From contig JBJTCN010000032.1 of NCBI GenBank assembly GCA_046091905.1, positions 1 to 23,253 on the forward strand: DNA of 23,253 nucleotides. Reading direction: 5' to 3'. Origin of the DNA: ZLKRG08 sp046091905 (GTDB lineage Bacteria; Actinomycetota; Actinomycetes; Nanopelagicales; Nanopelagicaceae). This document shows, in pieces, positions 1 through 7,543 of this stretch. The notes beneath the pieces are model-generated. The model saw nothing but the letters and a program-made list of their open reading frames with translations, had not been told where the DNA came from and did no database searches. Within the stretch, counting starts at the first letter, position 1. Each line of letters starts with the position of its first letter. A program made the position numbers and the translations under genes.

Positions 1-902
1 TCGTAATTGTTGGTGCGCCGATTGATTCTGGAACTTCACATAGAAGTGGTGCCAAGTTTGGTCCGCAGGCAATTCGCATGGGGGATTACTTACCTCATGA
101 TGGAGAGCGCCCACATTTAGCGCTACGCACCGATGGTTTGAAAGATATGAAAGTTGTCGATGCGGGCGATTTAATTATGAATGGTGGCAATCTAGAAAGC
201 TCATTGGCTTTACTTGCAGAGGCAACTGAAAAGATTTCTCGCGCCGGAGCAATTGCAGTAATTCTAGGTGGAGATCATTCAATTGCATCTGCAGATGTCG
301 CTGGTATTGCTAATCACCGCGGTAAAGGCAAAATCTCAATGGTTCACTTTGATGCACACGCAGACACCGGTACCGATCAATGGGGCGCACTTGTAGGTCA
401 CGGAACACCGATGCGCCGTTTAATTGAGAATGGTCATGTGCGTGGTGATCGCTTCTTACAATTAGGTTTACGCGGTTACTGGCCAGATGATGCGACTCTT
501 AATTGGATGCGCGATCAAGGAATGCGTTCATATGAGATGACCGAGATTCATCACCGCGGATTGAAAGCAGTATTAGATGAATCTTTTGCAACACTTACTG
601 ATGGCTGCGATGGAGTGTTCTTATCTGTAGATATCGATGTGGTTGATCCAGGCATGGCGCCAGGTACCGGAACTCCAGAACCCGGGGGAATGACATCGCG
701 TGAATTACTAGAAGCAGTTCGTCGTATTTGTTTAGAGCTTCCAGTGGTTGGCGTAGATATTGTGGAAGTAGCGCCACCTTTTGATAGCGCAGATATCACT
801 GCAATTCTTGCTAATCGAGTTGTGCTGGAAGCGTTAAGCGCAATTGCGCTACGCAAAAAGGGTGGAACTTACAGTCCAACTCGTAATCTGCTTGATCGCT
901 AA
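1..902 (+). CDS. Ureohydrolase (agmatinase / guanidinobutyrase family), 5'-truncated
   Basis: The frame is open from base 3, so the gene starts before the window; the ATG at 78 is internal, because the codons before it encode the conserved GAPIDSG and GAKFGPQAIR motifs of the family N-terminus. Ureohydrolases use a two-manganese centre to hydrolyse a guanidino group to urea plus an amine. The metal ligands are visible: GGDHS (His codon at 276), DAHAD, and SVDIDVVDP followed by GTGTPEPGG. Only about 10-20 residues appear to be missing. The fold is certain, but the substrate cannot be read from the motifs: agmatine (to putrescine), 4-guanidinobutyrate (to GABA) and related guanidino acids are all possible. 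The nearby GABA aminotransferase gene makes the first two attractive. A 42-base spacer separates it from the next gene. Confidence 0.9.
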   Translation, partial: VIVGAPIDSGTSHRSGAKFGPQAIRMGDYLPHDGERPHLALRTDGLKDMKVVDAGDLIMNGGNLESSLALLAEATEKISRAGAIAVILGGDHSIASADVAGIANHRGKGKISMVHFDAHADTGTDQWGALVGHGTPMRRLIENGHVRGDRFLQLGLRGYWPDDATLNWMRDQGMRSYEMTEIHHRGLKAVLDESFATLTDGCDGVFLSVDIDVVDPGMAPGTGTPEPGGMTSRELLEAVRRICLELPVVGVDIVEVAPPFDSADITAILANRVVLEALSAIALRKKGGTYSPTRNLLDR

Positions 903-919
903 TGTAATTGCTATTGATC

Positions 920-925
920 TAATCT
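920..925 (+). promoter_or_regulatory. Possible -10 element of the secreted-protein gene
   Basis: TAATCT fits the actinobacterial TANNNT -10 pattern and lies in the 42-base spacer after the ureohydrolase. It would start RNA near 932, about 12 bases before the ATG at 945. No good -35 hexamer is visible. An AGGGAAG stretch (927-933) is a poor ribosome site at an awkward distance. Weak call. Confidence 0.25.
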
Positions 926-944
926 TAGGGAAGACTTCTCAACT

Positions 945-2051
945 ATGAGGAAGATATTCGTCGCAATCACTGCACTGCTTTCAACTGCGCTAGTTTCGCT
1001 TAATTCATATGGAGCGCAGGAGTGGACCCTAACGCAAGATAATGTGAATTTAAATCTCCAAGGAGTTAGCCCTTACGCTGAAAAATTAAGCAGTGGAGCT
1101 GACCGAATTTATTTTGCAAGTGAATCCGCCTTACCTGATCCCATTATGGTGATGGATTGCAATGATGCTAGTTGCACTCGTAAATCAATTACCTCTCGAT
1201 TTGGTTCTGATGCCACGATTGTTACTTTGAACAACGGCACTAGAAAAGTCTTCTTCGTAGAGATGGGTCCTAGTGGCAAAGTAATTAAATATGCGACTTT
1301 GGGTGCAGATGGACTTTCTCATGGAAGTGTTTCCGCATTAGATGTAGATGGTGCGACAGTTAGCCAGAACGAAGGTGCGTGGGGAGTACCAGATGCAGTA
1401 GTGCTGCCTGATGGCAAAGTCCGTGTCTATTGGGTTTTTAAAGATCTAGCAACTGGTAAACCAGGTTTACCTGAAGCAGTTATTAGTGCCACATCTACAG
1501 ATGCCACAGCCACATCTTTTAAACGCGATGCGGGTTTTCGATTAACTGGTGGTTATGTAGATACAGAAGTCTTGCGTGCAGTAGATGGTGATTGGGTAAT
1601 GATTGTGTCTACTGGTCCTGGTGGCGGAACTCAGAAACTTTATATGGCAACTTCTGCTGATGGTTTAACTTGGAAAGTAAATGAGAATTCAATTTCAAGT
1701 CCTACCGAATCGGCTTTAGACCCAACCGGATATGAAATTGAGAAAAATACTTGGCGAATTTATTATGCATCAGGCGCACCGGGCATGGTAGTAAATCGTG
1801 TTTATACATTAAAGCGCGCAACTTTAAAGCTTGCTGAGGTTGCACCTACGCCAACACCGACTCCAATCGCTACGCCTGTAGTAAGTGCGACGCCAACACC
1901 GACTCCATCAGAGACTGCGGTAGTAATTGCTGCACCGAGTGCGAAGTCAACTTTGGCTAAGAAAATCACGATTACTTGTTTAAAGGGAAAGACAATCAAG
2001 AAGTTAACTGCAGTTAATCCAAAGTGTCCTGCCGGATATAAGAAGAAGTAA
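945..2051 (+). CDS. Secreted beta-propeller-like protein with Thr/Pro linker and two-Cys Lys-rich tail
   Basis: A 368-residue exported protein of unknown function. It opens with a signal peptide: MRK, a hydrophobic stretch to about residue 20, and likely cleavage after SYGA near residue 24. Residues 25-295 carry repeated short blades ending in patterns such as GKVRVYW, GDWVMIVSTG, DGLTWKV and NTWRIYYAS, which resemble sialidase or GH43/GH32-type propellers; catalytic residues cannot be assigned. Residues 300-322 form a Thr/Pro linker of the kind that spans a cell wall. The last 25 or so residues are Lys-rich with two cysteines, C345 and C361, ending CPAGYKKK. I recall similar tails on other small-actinobacterium surface proteins but cannot verify that here. 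There is no LPXTG motif or C-terminal hydrophobic anchor. It ends 3 bases before the convergent gabT stop. Confidence 0.8.
   Translation: MRKIFVAITALLSTALVSLNSYGAQEWTLTQDNVNLNLQGVSPYAEKLSSGADRIYFASESALPDPIMVMDCNDASCTRKSITSRFGSDATIVTLNNGTRKVFFVEMGPSGKVIKYATLGADGLSHGSVSALDVDGATVSQNEGAWGVPDAVVLPDGKVRVYWVFKDLATGKPGLPEAVISATSTDATATSFKRDAGFRLTGGYVDTEVLRAVDGDWVMIVSTGPGGGTQKLYMATSADGLTWKVNENSISSPTESALDPTGYEIEKNTWRIYYASGAPGMVVNRVYTLKRATLKLAEVAPTPTPTPIATPVVSATPTPTPSETAVVIAAPSAKSTLAKKITITCLKGKTIKKLTAVNPKCPAGYKKK
1848..1907 (+). repeat. 18-base direct repeat in the Thr/Pro linker
   Basis: The 18-base unit ACGCCAACACCGACTCCA occurs identically at 1848-1865 and 1890-1907, 42 bases apart. Both copies encode TPTPTP in the secreted protein's linker. 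The identity at third codon positions suggests a recent local duplication, since selection on the protein alone would not hold the wobble bases constant. Confidence 0.85.
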
Positions 2052-2054
2052 TTA

Positions 2055-2081
2055 TTAGGCGTTAGCGAATGCTTCGTCTAA
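2055..2081 (-). terminator. Possible hairpin terminator at the gabT 3' end
   Basis: TTAGGCG (2055-2061) pairs with CGTCTAA (2075-2081), seven pairs including one G-U, with AGC/GCT (2064-2066, 2071-2073) stacking inside. The hairpin overlaps the last codons and stop of gabT. On the gabT strand it is followed by a pyrimidine-rich stretch (TAATTACTTCTTCTT), which is loosely terminator-like. On the plus strand no T tract follows, so the secreted-protein mRNA has no clear terminator of its own. Confidence 0.35.
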
Positions 2082-3371
2082 CACGCTCATCGCTTCTTTA
2101 ACCAAGTCATCACTAATTACTAGTGGTGGTAAAAAGCGAAGCACGTTGCCATAAGTACCAGCAGTTAAGAACAGAACACCCTTAGTTTGTGCGTACTTAA
2201 CTACCTTGCCTAAGACCTCGCCGTTAGGTTCTTTGGATCCTGGCTGTACTAATTCAATTGCTACCATAGCGCCACGGCCACGAATCTCACCGATAACTGG
2301 GTACTTTTTCTGCATCTCAGTAAGTGCGCTAACCATAATCTTGCCTATGTCATTTGCGCGCTGCACTAAGTTTTCAGACTTAATGGTTTCAATTGCACCT
2401 AGCGCTGCAGCACAGGCGATTGGATTTCCGCCGTAAGTGCCGCCAAGGCCTGATGGGTGAATCTCATCCATAATTTCTGCCCGTCCTGTAACCGCTGCAA
2501 GTGGTAATCCACCAGCGATTCCTTTAGCGGTAGTGATTAAATCTGGTTCGACGCTTTCATCTTCGCAGGCAAACATCTGGCCAGTGCGCGCAAAACCAGT
2601 CTGCACTTCATCAGCGATAAATACTGCGCCAACTTCTTTTGCATACTTAGCAAGCCCTGGCAGGAAGCCTTTTGGTGGCACGATAAATCCACCTTCGCCT
2701 TGGATAGGTTCAATACAAATCGCAGCTAAATTCTTGCCACCGATTTCCTTTTCAATCTTATGTAGCACTTCATCAAGTGCGTGTTCGATATTGCCTTCGT
2801 GGCGATATGGATAGGCCATTGGCATTCGATAAATTTCCGGAGTAAATGGTCCGAAGCCCTCTTTGTATGGCATGTTCTTTGCAGTCATCGCCATAGTTAG
2901 ATTGGTGCGACCGTGATATCCGTGTTCGAAAACTACAACTGCTTGGCGCTTGGTGTAGTGGCGCGCGATTTTTACGGCATTTTCTAAAGCTTCGGCACCG
3001 GAATTAAAGAGCGCACTCTTCTTCTTAAAGTTACCTGGAGTAAGTGCATTAAGTTGTTCGCAAACTTCGATGTAACCTTCATAAGGTGCAATCATGAAAC
3101 AGGTGTGAGTGAAATCTGCGACCTGCTTTTGAACTCGTTCAACAACCTTTGGTGCGCTATTGCCAACGTTTACCACCGCAATGCCAGATCCCATATCAAT
3201 GATCTGATTGCCATCAACATCCAGCAGAATTCCACCGGATGCATGGGTAATCACAGCTGGCAGCGCCATGCCAAGAGATGCGGAGACCGCTTCACTTCGG
3301 CGCTTGATAATTTCCTGAGATTTTGGCCCTGGGATTTCGGTAACAAGTTTGCGTTGCTGCGGCACGTTCAT
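2055..3371 (-). CDS. gabT: 4-aminobutyrate (GABA) aminotransferase
   Basis: This PLP enzyme moves the amino group of GABA to 2-oxoglutarate, giving succinate semialdehyde and glutamate. The 438-residue protein has the usual family length and all class-III aminotransferase landmarks: NSGAEALENA at 123-132 (phosphate loop), FEHGYHGRT at 148-156, EPIQGEGG at 221-228, FIADEVQTGF at 251-260 with D254 for the PLP nitrogen, and the Schiff-base lysine K283 in TTAKGIAGGLP. The substrate call rests on overall resemblance to GabT; 5-aminovalerate or another omega-amino acid cannot be excluded. It converges on the secreted-protein gene with a 3-base gap and diverges from rseP. There is no good ribosome site before the ATG, but TAAACT sits 6 bases upstream, so the message may be leaderless. 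Confidence 0.9.
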   Translation of the reverse strand: MNVPQQRKLVTEIPGPKSQEIIKRRSEAVSASLGMALPAVITHASGGILLDVDGNQIIDMGSGIAVVNVGNSAPKVVERVQKQVADFTHTCFMIAPYEGYIEVCEQLNALTPGNFKKKSALFNSGAEALENAVKIARHYTKRQAVVVFEHGYHGRTNLTMAMTAKNMPYKEGFGPFTPEIYRMPMAYPYRHEGNIEHALDEVLHKIEKEIGGKNLAAICIEPIQGEGGFIVPPKGFLPGLAKYAKEVGAVFIADEVQTGFARTGQMFACEDESVEPDLITTAKGIAGGLPLAAVTGRAEIMDEIHPSGLGGTYGGNPIACAAALGAIETIKSENLVQRANDIGKIMVSALTEMQKKYPVIGEIRGRGAMVAIELVQPGSKEPNGEVLGKVVKYAQTKGVLFLTAGTYGNVLRFLPPLVISDDLVKEAMSVLDEAFANA

Positions 3372-3377
3372 TTTTCT

Positions 3378-3383
3378 AGTTTA
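3378..3383 (-). promoter_or_regulatory. Likely -10 element of gabT, leaderless spacing
   Basis: On the minus strand TAAACT is followed by six bases (AGAAAA) and then the ATG at 3371. A start point 6-7 bases after the -10 would put the first RNA base at or next to the A of ATG. No -35 hexamer is evident and no Shine-Dalgarno sequence is present. Confidence 0.4.
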
Positions 3384-3443
3384 CCGAAGCCGTGAGAGTA
3401 TTGCTACGTAACGTCGCACCTGTAAGCAATGATTTCGCCAACT

Positions 3444-3449
3444 AGGAGG
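3444..3449 (+). promoter_or_regulatory. Strong ribosome binding site fixing the rseP TTG start
   Basis: AGGAGG lies 5 bases before the TTG at 3455. It decides the start: the TTG places the HEFGH motif at residues 20-24, where site-2 proteases have it, and there is no in-frame ATG between the ribosome site and that motif. Confidence 0.8.
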
Positions 3450-3454
3450 CTAAA

Positions 3455-4645
3455 TTGGCACTTGTCGGAATTTTGCTATTTGTTGCAGCGCTACTTTTTT
3501 CAGTAATGGTTCATGAATTTGGGCATTACTTCTTCGCAAAGAGATACGGAATGAAGGTCACCGAATTCTTCTTAGGATTCGGAAAAAGAATCTGGTCAAC
3601 GCAGCGCGGAGAGACTGAATTTGGCGTAAAGGCCATTCCTGCCGGTGGCTATTGCCGCATCGAAGGTATGACGGTTCACGATCACTTGCCAGCTGGCGAA
3701 GAGGGCAGAGCATTTGTAATCGCATCTACTCGCAAAAAACTTTTTGTATTAGGCGCTGGTTCCTTTAATCACTTTGTACTTGGCTTTCTTATGATTTTAA
3801 TTATGTTGGCCGGTGTCGGTACTCGTTCCATGTCAACTACTATCCAACAGGTCGTGCCATGCGTCTCTTCAACTTCGGCTTGCGCGGCGACCGATCCAGT
3901 CTCGCCAGCGGTTAAGGCTGGCTTAAAGGCGGGAGATCAAGTCGTTGCTATCAATGGCAAAGAGACCACACAAAATAATCTTTCTATAGATTTACAGGCG
4001 ATTAAGAATAAATCTGGCCAGCAATTTATCTTTACTGTAAAACGCGGCAATGAATTAATAGATTTAAAAATTACTCCTACCGATCGCACGATTCAGGGAT
4101 ACACCTACTCCTTTATAGGTTTTGTGGCTAAAGATGCTACCTATCGAATCCCAGTGCTAACTGCATTTAAAGATTCGGGCAACATTACTTGGTACATGGT
4201 TAAAGAGAGTTTGAAATCTCTCTGGCGCTTGCCGGCGATGGTTCCAGAATTAGTTCGGGAAACATTTGGCGATGCGCCACGTGATCCAAATGGACCGGTC
4301 GGAATTGTTGGCGTTGCGCGCGCATCTGGCGAAATCACTAGCAGTTCTAATTTAGGCGCTGCAAATCAGCTCTATATCTTCTTAATGATGGTCGCCTCAT
4401 TAAATATCTTTGTTGGTATTTTCAATTTATTGCCACTCTTGCCATTAGATGGCGGACATATGGCAATCGCGATTGCGGATGCGATTCGTTATCGAATTGC
4501 GGCAATTCGCGGTCGTGAAAAACCAGCGCCAATTGATATCAATCGACTAACTCCGATAACCGCTGCGGTATTTGCGCTGTTACTTGGGCTTACCGTGCTC
4601 TTACTCATAGCCGACATCGTCAATCCAGTAAGCCTTAATTTATAA
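3455..4645 (+). CDS. rseP: Site-2-type intramembrane zinc metalloprotease
   Basis: A membrane protease (RseP/Rip1 family, peptidase M50) that cuts transmembrane segments of anti-sigma factors and other substrates after a first external cut. The 396-residue protein has the zinc motif HEFGH at 20-24 in the first membrane helix, a second hydrophobic segment near 95-122, a PDZ domain around 125-205 (KAGLKAGDQVVAINGK), and the third-ligand motif LDG at 331-333, followed by GGH and a last helix near 370-390. It starts on TTG with a strong AGGAGG. It precedes ispG by 31 bases, as in many actinobacteria, but the dxr gene that often comes first is absent; gabT lies upstream on the other strand. Its actual substrate cannot be told from the sequence. 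Confidence 0.93.
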   Translation: MALVGILLFVAALLFSVMVHEFGHYFFAKRYGMKVTEFFLGFGKRIWSTQRGETEFGVKAIPAGGYCRIEGMTVHDHLPAGEEGRAFVIASTRKKLFVLGAGSFNHFVLGFLMILIMLAGVGTRSMSTTIQQVVPCVSSTSACAATDPVSPAVKAGLKAGDQVVAINGKETTQNNLSIDLQAIKNKSGQQFIFTVKRGNELIDLKITPTDRTIQGYTYSFIGFVAKDATYRIPVLTAFKDSGNITWYMVKESLKSLWRLPAMVPELVRETFGDAPRDPNGPVGIVGVARASGEITSSSNLGAANQLYIFLMMVASLNIFVGIFNLLPLLPLDGGHMAIAIADAIRYRIAAIRGREKPAPIDINRLTPITAAVFALLLGLTVLLLIADIVNPVSLNL

Positions 4646-4676
4646 AGTTTCACCGCTTTAAGGCAGAATACCGCTC

Positions 4677-5822
4677 ATGGTCGATCTGGGAATCCCTGAG
4701 CTAAAGACGCTCGCTCCGCGCCGCAAGACCAAGCAGCTAATGGTTGGAAAAGTTGGCGTCGGTAGCAATTACCCAGTTTCGGTGCAATCAATGTGTACCA
4801 CGCTTACTGCAGATGTGAATTCAACGCTCCAACAGATTGCAGAGCTAACAGCATCTGGATGCGAAATTGTGCGCGTGGCAGTGCCATCTCAAGATGATGC
4901 AGATGCCTTGGCACAGATTGCTAAAAAATCACAGATTCCAGTAATTGCAGATATTCATTTCCAACCAAAATATATTTTTGCGGCAATTGATGCTGGTTGT
5001 GCAGCAGTCCGAGTTAACCCAGGCAATATCAAGCAATTTGATGACAAAGTAAAAGAAGTTGCTAAAGCCGCGCTAGATTCAAATACTCCAATTCGAATTG
5101 GTGTTAATGCTGGCTCACTTGATCCGCGTTTATTACAAAAATACGGCAAAGCTACTCCAGAAGCGTTAGTAGAGAGCGCGCTCTGGGAGGCATCGCTATT
5201 TGAAGAACATGGCTTCTCAAACTTTAAAATTTCAGTGAAGCATCACGATCCAATCACTATGGTTAAGGCATATCGTTTGCTTGCTGAACGTTCTGATTAC
5301 CCATTGCATTTAGGTGTAACCGAAGCAGGCCCAGCATTTCAAGCCACCATTAAATCTTCGACTGCATTTGGCATTTTGCTTGCCGAAGGTATCGGCGACA
5401 CGATTCGCGTATCGATGTCCGCGCCACCAGTCGAAGAGGTAAAAGTTGGAATATCAATTCTGGAATCACTTGGACTTCGTCAACGTAAATTAGAGATTGT
5501 CTCTTGCCCATCCTGTGGCCGTGCACAAGTTGATGTTTATACCTTAGCCGAAAAGGTGCAGGCTGGTTTACAAGGAATGACCGTGCCACTTCGCGTTGCA
5601 GTTATGGGATGCGTTGTTAATGGCCCTGGTGAAGCGCGCGAAGCAGATTTAGGTGTGGCCTCAGGTAACGGTAAGGGACAGATCTTTGTTAAGGGACAAG
5701 TAATTAAAACCGTTCCTGAATCACAGATTGTAGAAACTTTAATTGAAGAGGCGTTGCGTCTTGGCGAAGAGATGGAAGCAGCGGGCGTTGCTTCTGGCCA
5801 ACCGTCAGTGGAGATCAAATAA
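4677..5822 (+). CDS. ispG: 4-hydroxy-3-methylbut-2-enyl diphosphate synthase
   Basis: A cytosolic iron-sulfur enzyme of the non-mevalonate isoprenoid pathway that converts methylerythritol cyclodiphosphate to HMBPP. The 381-residue length fits the short bacterial form without the plant-type insert. The three cluster cysteines are C277 and C280 (SCPSCGR) and C312 (MGCVVNGPGEA), with the catalytic glutamate of NGPGE at 319. The TIM-barrel N-terminus shows VQSMCTT and ADIHFQPKYI. It follows rseP by 31 bases and its TAA overlaps the proS ATG by one base. No clear ribosome site precedes it. CAGAAT lies 7 bases before the ATG, a poor -10 match that could allow a leaderless start. Confidence 0.95.
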   Translation: MVDLGIPELKTLAPRRKTKQLMVGKVGVGSNYPVSVQSMCTTLTADVNSTLQQIAELTASGCEIVRVAVPSQDDADALAQIAKKSQIPVIADIHFQPKYIFAAIDAGCAAVRVNPGNIKQFDDKVKEVAKAALDSNTPIRIGVNAGSLDPRLLQKYGKATPEALVESALWEASLFEEHGFSNFKISVKHHDPITMVKAYRLLAERSDYPLHLGVTEAGPAFQATIKSSTAFGILLAEGIGDTIRVSMSAPPVEEVKVGISILESLGLRQRKLEIVSCPSCGRAQVDVYTLAEKVQAGLQGMTVPLRVAVMGCVVNGPGEAREADLGVASGNGKGQIFVKGQVIKTVPESQIVETLIEEALRLGEEMEAAGVASGQPSVEIK

Positions 5823-7543
5823 TGCTGAAGATGTCGACGCTTTTTTTGCGCACACTTCGCGATGATCCAGCTGATGCCACTGTTACTTCACATAAGTTAT
5901 TGGTTCGCGCTGGATATGTTCGTCCAATTGCGGCAGGCATTTTCTCGTGGCTACCACTTGGCGTGGTTGCACTTCGCAATGTCGAACGAGTAATTCGCGA
6001 AGAGATGGATGCGGCAGGTTTTCAAGAGGTGCATTTTCCAGCGCTACTTCCAAAAGATGCCTATGAAGCCACAAATCGCTGGAGTGAATATGGCCCAAGT
6101 TTATTTCGCTTGCAAGATCGCAAAGGCGCCGATTACTTATTAGGCCCAACGCACGAAGAGATGTTTACCTTGATGGTTAAAGGTGAATATTCTTCTTATA
6201 AAGATTTACCGTTATCAATTTATCAAATCCAAACTAAGTATCGCGATGAAGCGCGCCCACGCTCTGGAATTATCCGTGGCCGCGAATTCGTGATGAAAGA
6301 TTCTTATTCATTTGATATCGATGATGCGGGGCTAGAAGTTTCATATCAAAAGCATCGCGATGCATATGAAAAGACTTTTGATCGTTTAGGTCTTAAGTAC
6401 AACATAGTTAGCGCAACCGCGGGTGCCATGGGTGGTTCTAAATCTGAAGAATTCTTAGCGCCATGCGCAACTGGTGAAGATACGTATGTGCTCTGTCCAA
6501 AGTGCGGATATGCGGCAAATGTTGAAGCGATGAAAACAGTGGTGCCTGCAGGAGATGGCAACTTCCCAGCGCTAGAAGTTATGGATACCCCAGATACACC
6601 AACTATTGAATCTTTAGTGGATTTATTAAATGAGAAATTTGGCGGCGGTTATAAGGCCAGCGATACCTTAAAGAACATCATGTTGATGGTGGATGGCAAG
6701 CCATATGCAATCTTGGTGCCAGGCGATCGCGAAGTTGATTTAAAGCGCGTTGAGGCAAACCTGGCTGGCGTAAATGAAATTAGAGTTTTCGAAGAAGAAG
6801 ATTTTAAAAAGTTCCCAAATTTGGTTAAAGGTTACATTGGGCCACAAGATACCAAGGCCAACAAAATTACCTTGCTAGCCGATCCAAGAGTTGCGCCAGG
6901 TACTGCCTGGGTATCGGGTGCTAATAAGAAAGATTGCCATGCGCGCTATGTAGTTAATGGCCGCGACTTTGTAGTTGATGGTTATATCGAAGCTGCAGAG
7001 GTGCGTGCAGGAGATAGTTGTCCTGAGTGCGCAACCGAAGTAGTAATTGATCGCGCAATTGAAATTGGCCATATCTTCCAATTAGGCCGTAAATACGCCG
7101 AAGCTTTGAACTTAACGGTTTTAGATCAAAACGGTAAGAGCCAAATTGTGACCATGGGTTCTTACGGAATTGGTGTAAGTCGAGCAGTAGCCGCGATTGC
7201 CGAACAGACCGCTGATGAAATTGGACTTAATTGGCCAGCTGAGATTGCCCCTGCGATGGTGCATATTGTTGCCACCGGGAAAGAAGATGCGGTCTTCGAT
7301 AAGGCGCATCAGATTGGCGAAGATTTAGAGTCAATTGGCATCACGGTGATGCTTGATGATCGACGCGATCCATCTGCCGGTGTGAAATTTAAAGATGCTG
7401 AATTAATTGGTAATCCAATTATTGTGATTGTTGGTAAAGGTTTAGCTGAAGGAAAAGTAGAGATTCGCATTCGTGCAACCGGTGAGAAGTGCGAAGTAGC
7501 AGTGGGCGAAGTAGTAAGCGAAGTAGCAAAGCTCTTTAATTGA
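5822..7543 (+). CDS. proS: Prolyl-tRNA synthetase, bacterial type with editing insert
   Basis: Charges tRNA-Pro with proline. The 573-residue length and the large insert between class II motifs 2 and 3 (about residues 225-395) mark the bacterial type, whose insert clears mischarged alanyl-tRNA-Pro. Motif 1 lies near 50-60, the GPTHEEM and RDEARPRSGIIRGREF motif-2 block near 108-160, and motif 3 is GSYGIGVSR near 448-456. The C-terminal anticodon-binding domain starts near 475 (VHIVATGKE). A CPKCGY element lies before the insert. It overlaps ispG by one base (TAATG), with GGAGA 7 bases upstream of the ATG. Its TGA is overlapped by the TTG start of the next gene. Confidence 0.96.
   Translation: MLKMSTLFLRTLRDDPADATVTSHKLLVRAGYVRPIAAGIFSWLPLGVVALRNVERVIREEMDAAGFQEVHFPALLPKDAYEATNRWSEYGPSLFRLQDRKGADYLLGPTHEEMFTLMVKGEYSSYKDLPLSIYQIQTKYRDEARPRSGIIRGREFVMKDSYSFDIDDAGLEVSYQKHRDAYEKTFDRLGLKYNIVSATAGAMGGSKSEEFLAPCATGEDTYVLCPKCGYAANVEAMKTVVPAGDGNFPALEVMDTPDTPTIESLVDLLNEKFGGGYKASDTLKNIMLMVDGKPYAILVPGDREVDLKRVEANLAGVNEIRVFEEEDFKKFPNLVKGYIGPQDTKANKITLLADPRVAPGTAWVSGANKKDCHARYVVNGRDFVVDGYIEAAEVRAGDSCPECATEVVIDRAIEIGHIFQLGRKYAEALNLTVLDQNGKSQIVTMGSYGIGVSRAVAAIAEQTADEIGLNWPAEIAPAMVHIVATGKEDAVFDKAHQIGEDLESIGITVMLDDRRDPSAGVKFKDAELIGNPIIVIVGKGLAEGKVEIRIRATGEKCEVAVGEVVSEVAKLFN

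Noticed and set aside
551..856. Minus-strand open frame of 101 codons inside the ureohydrolase gene
   Set aside because: Opposite a gene with clear family motifs; the translation is Ser/Thr/Pro-rich with no recognisable domain, as expected of a shadow frame.
3054..3395. Plus-strand frame of 113 codons crossing the gabT start and the gabT-rseP spacer
   Set aside because: Mostly antisense to gabT, no ribosome site, no family resemblance; the spacer is better explained by the gabT -10 and the rseP ribosome site.
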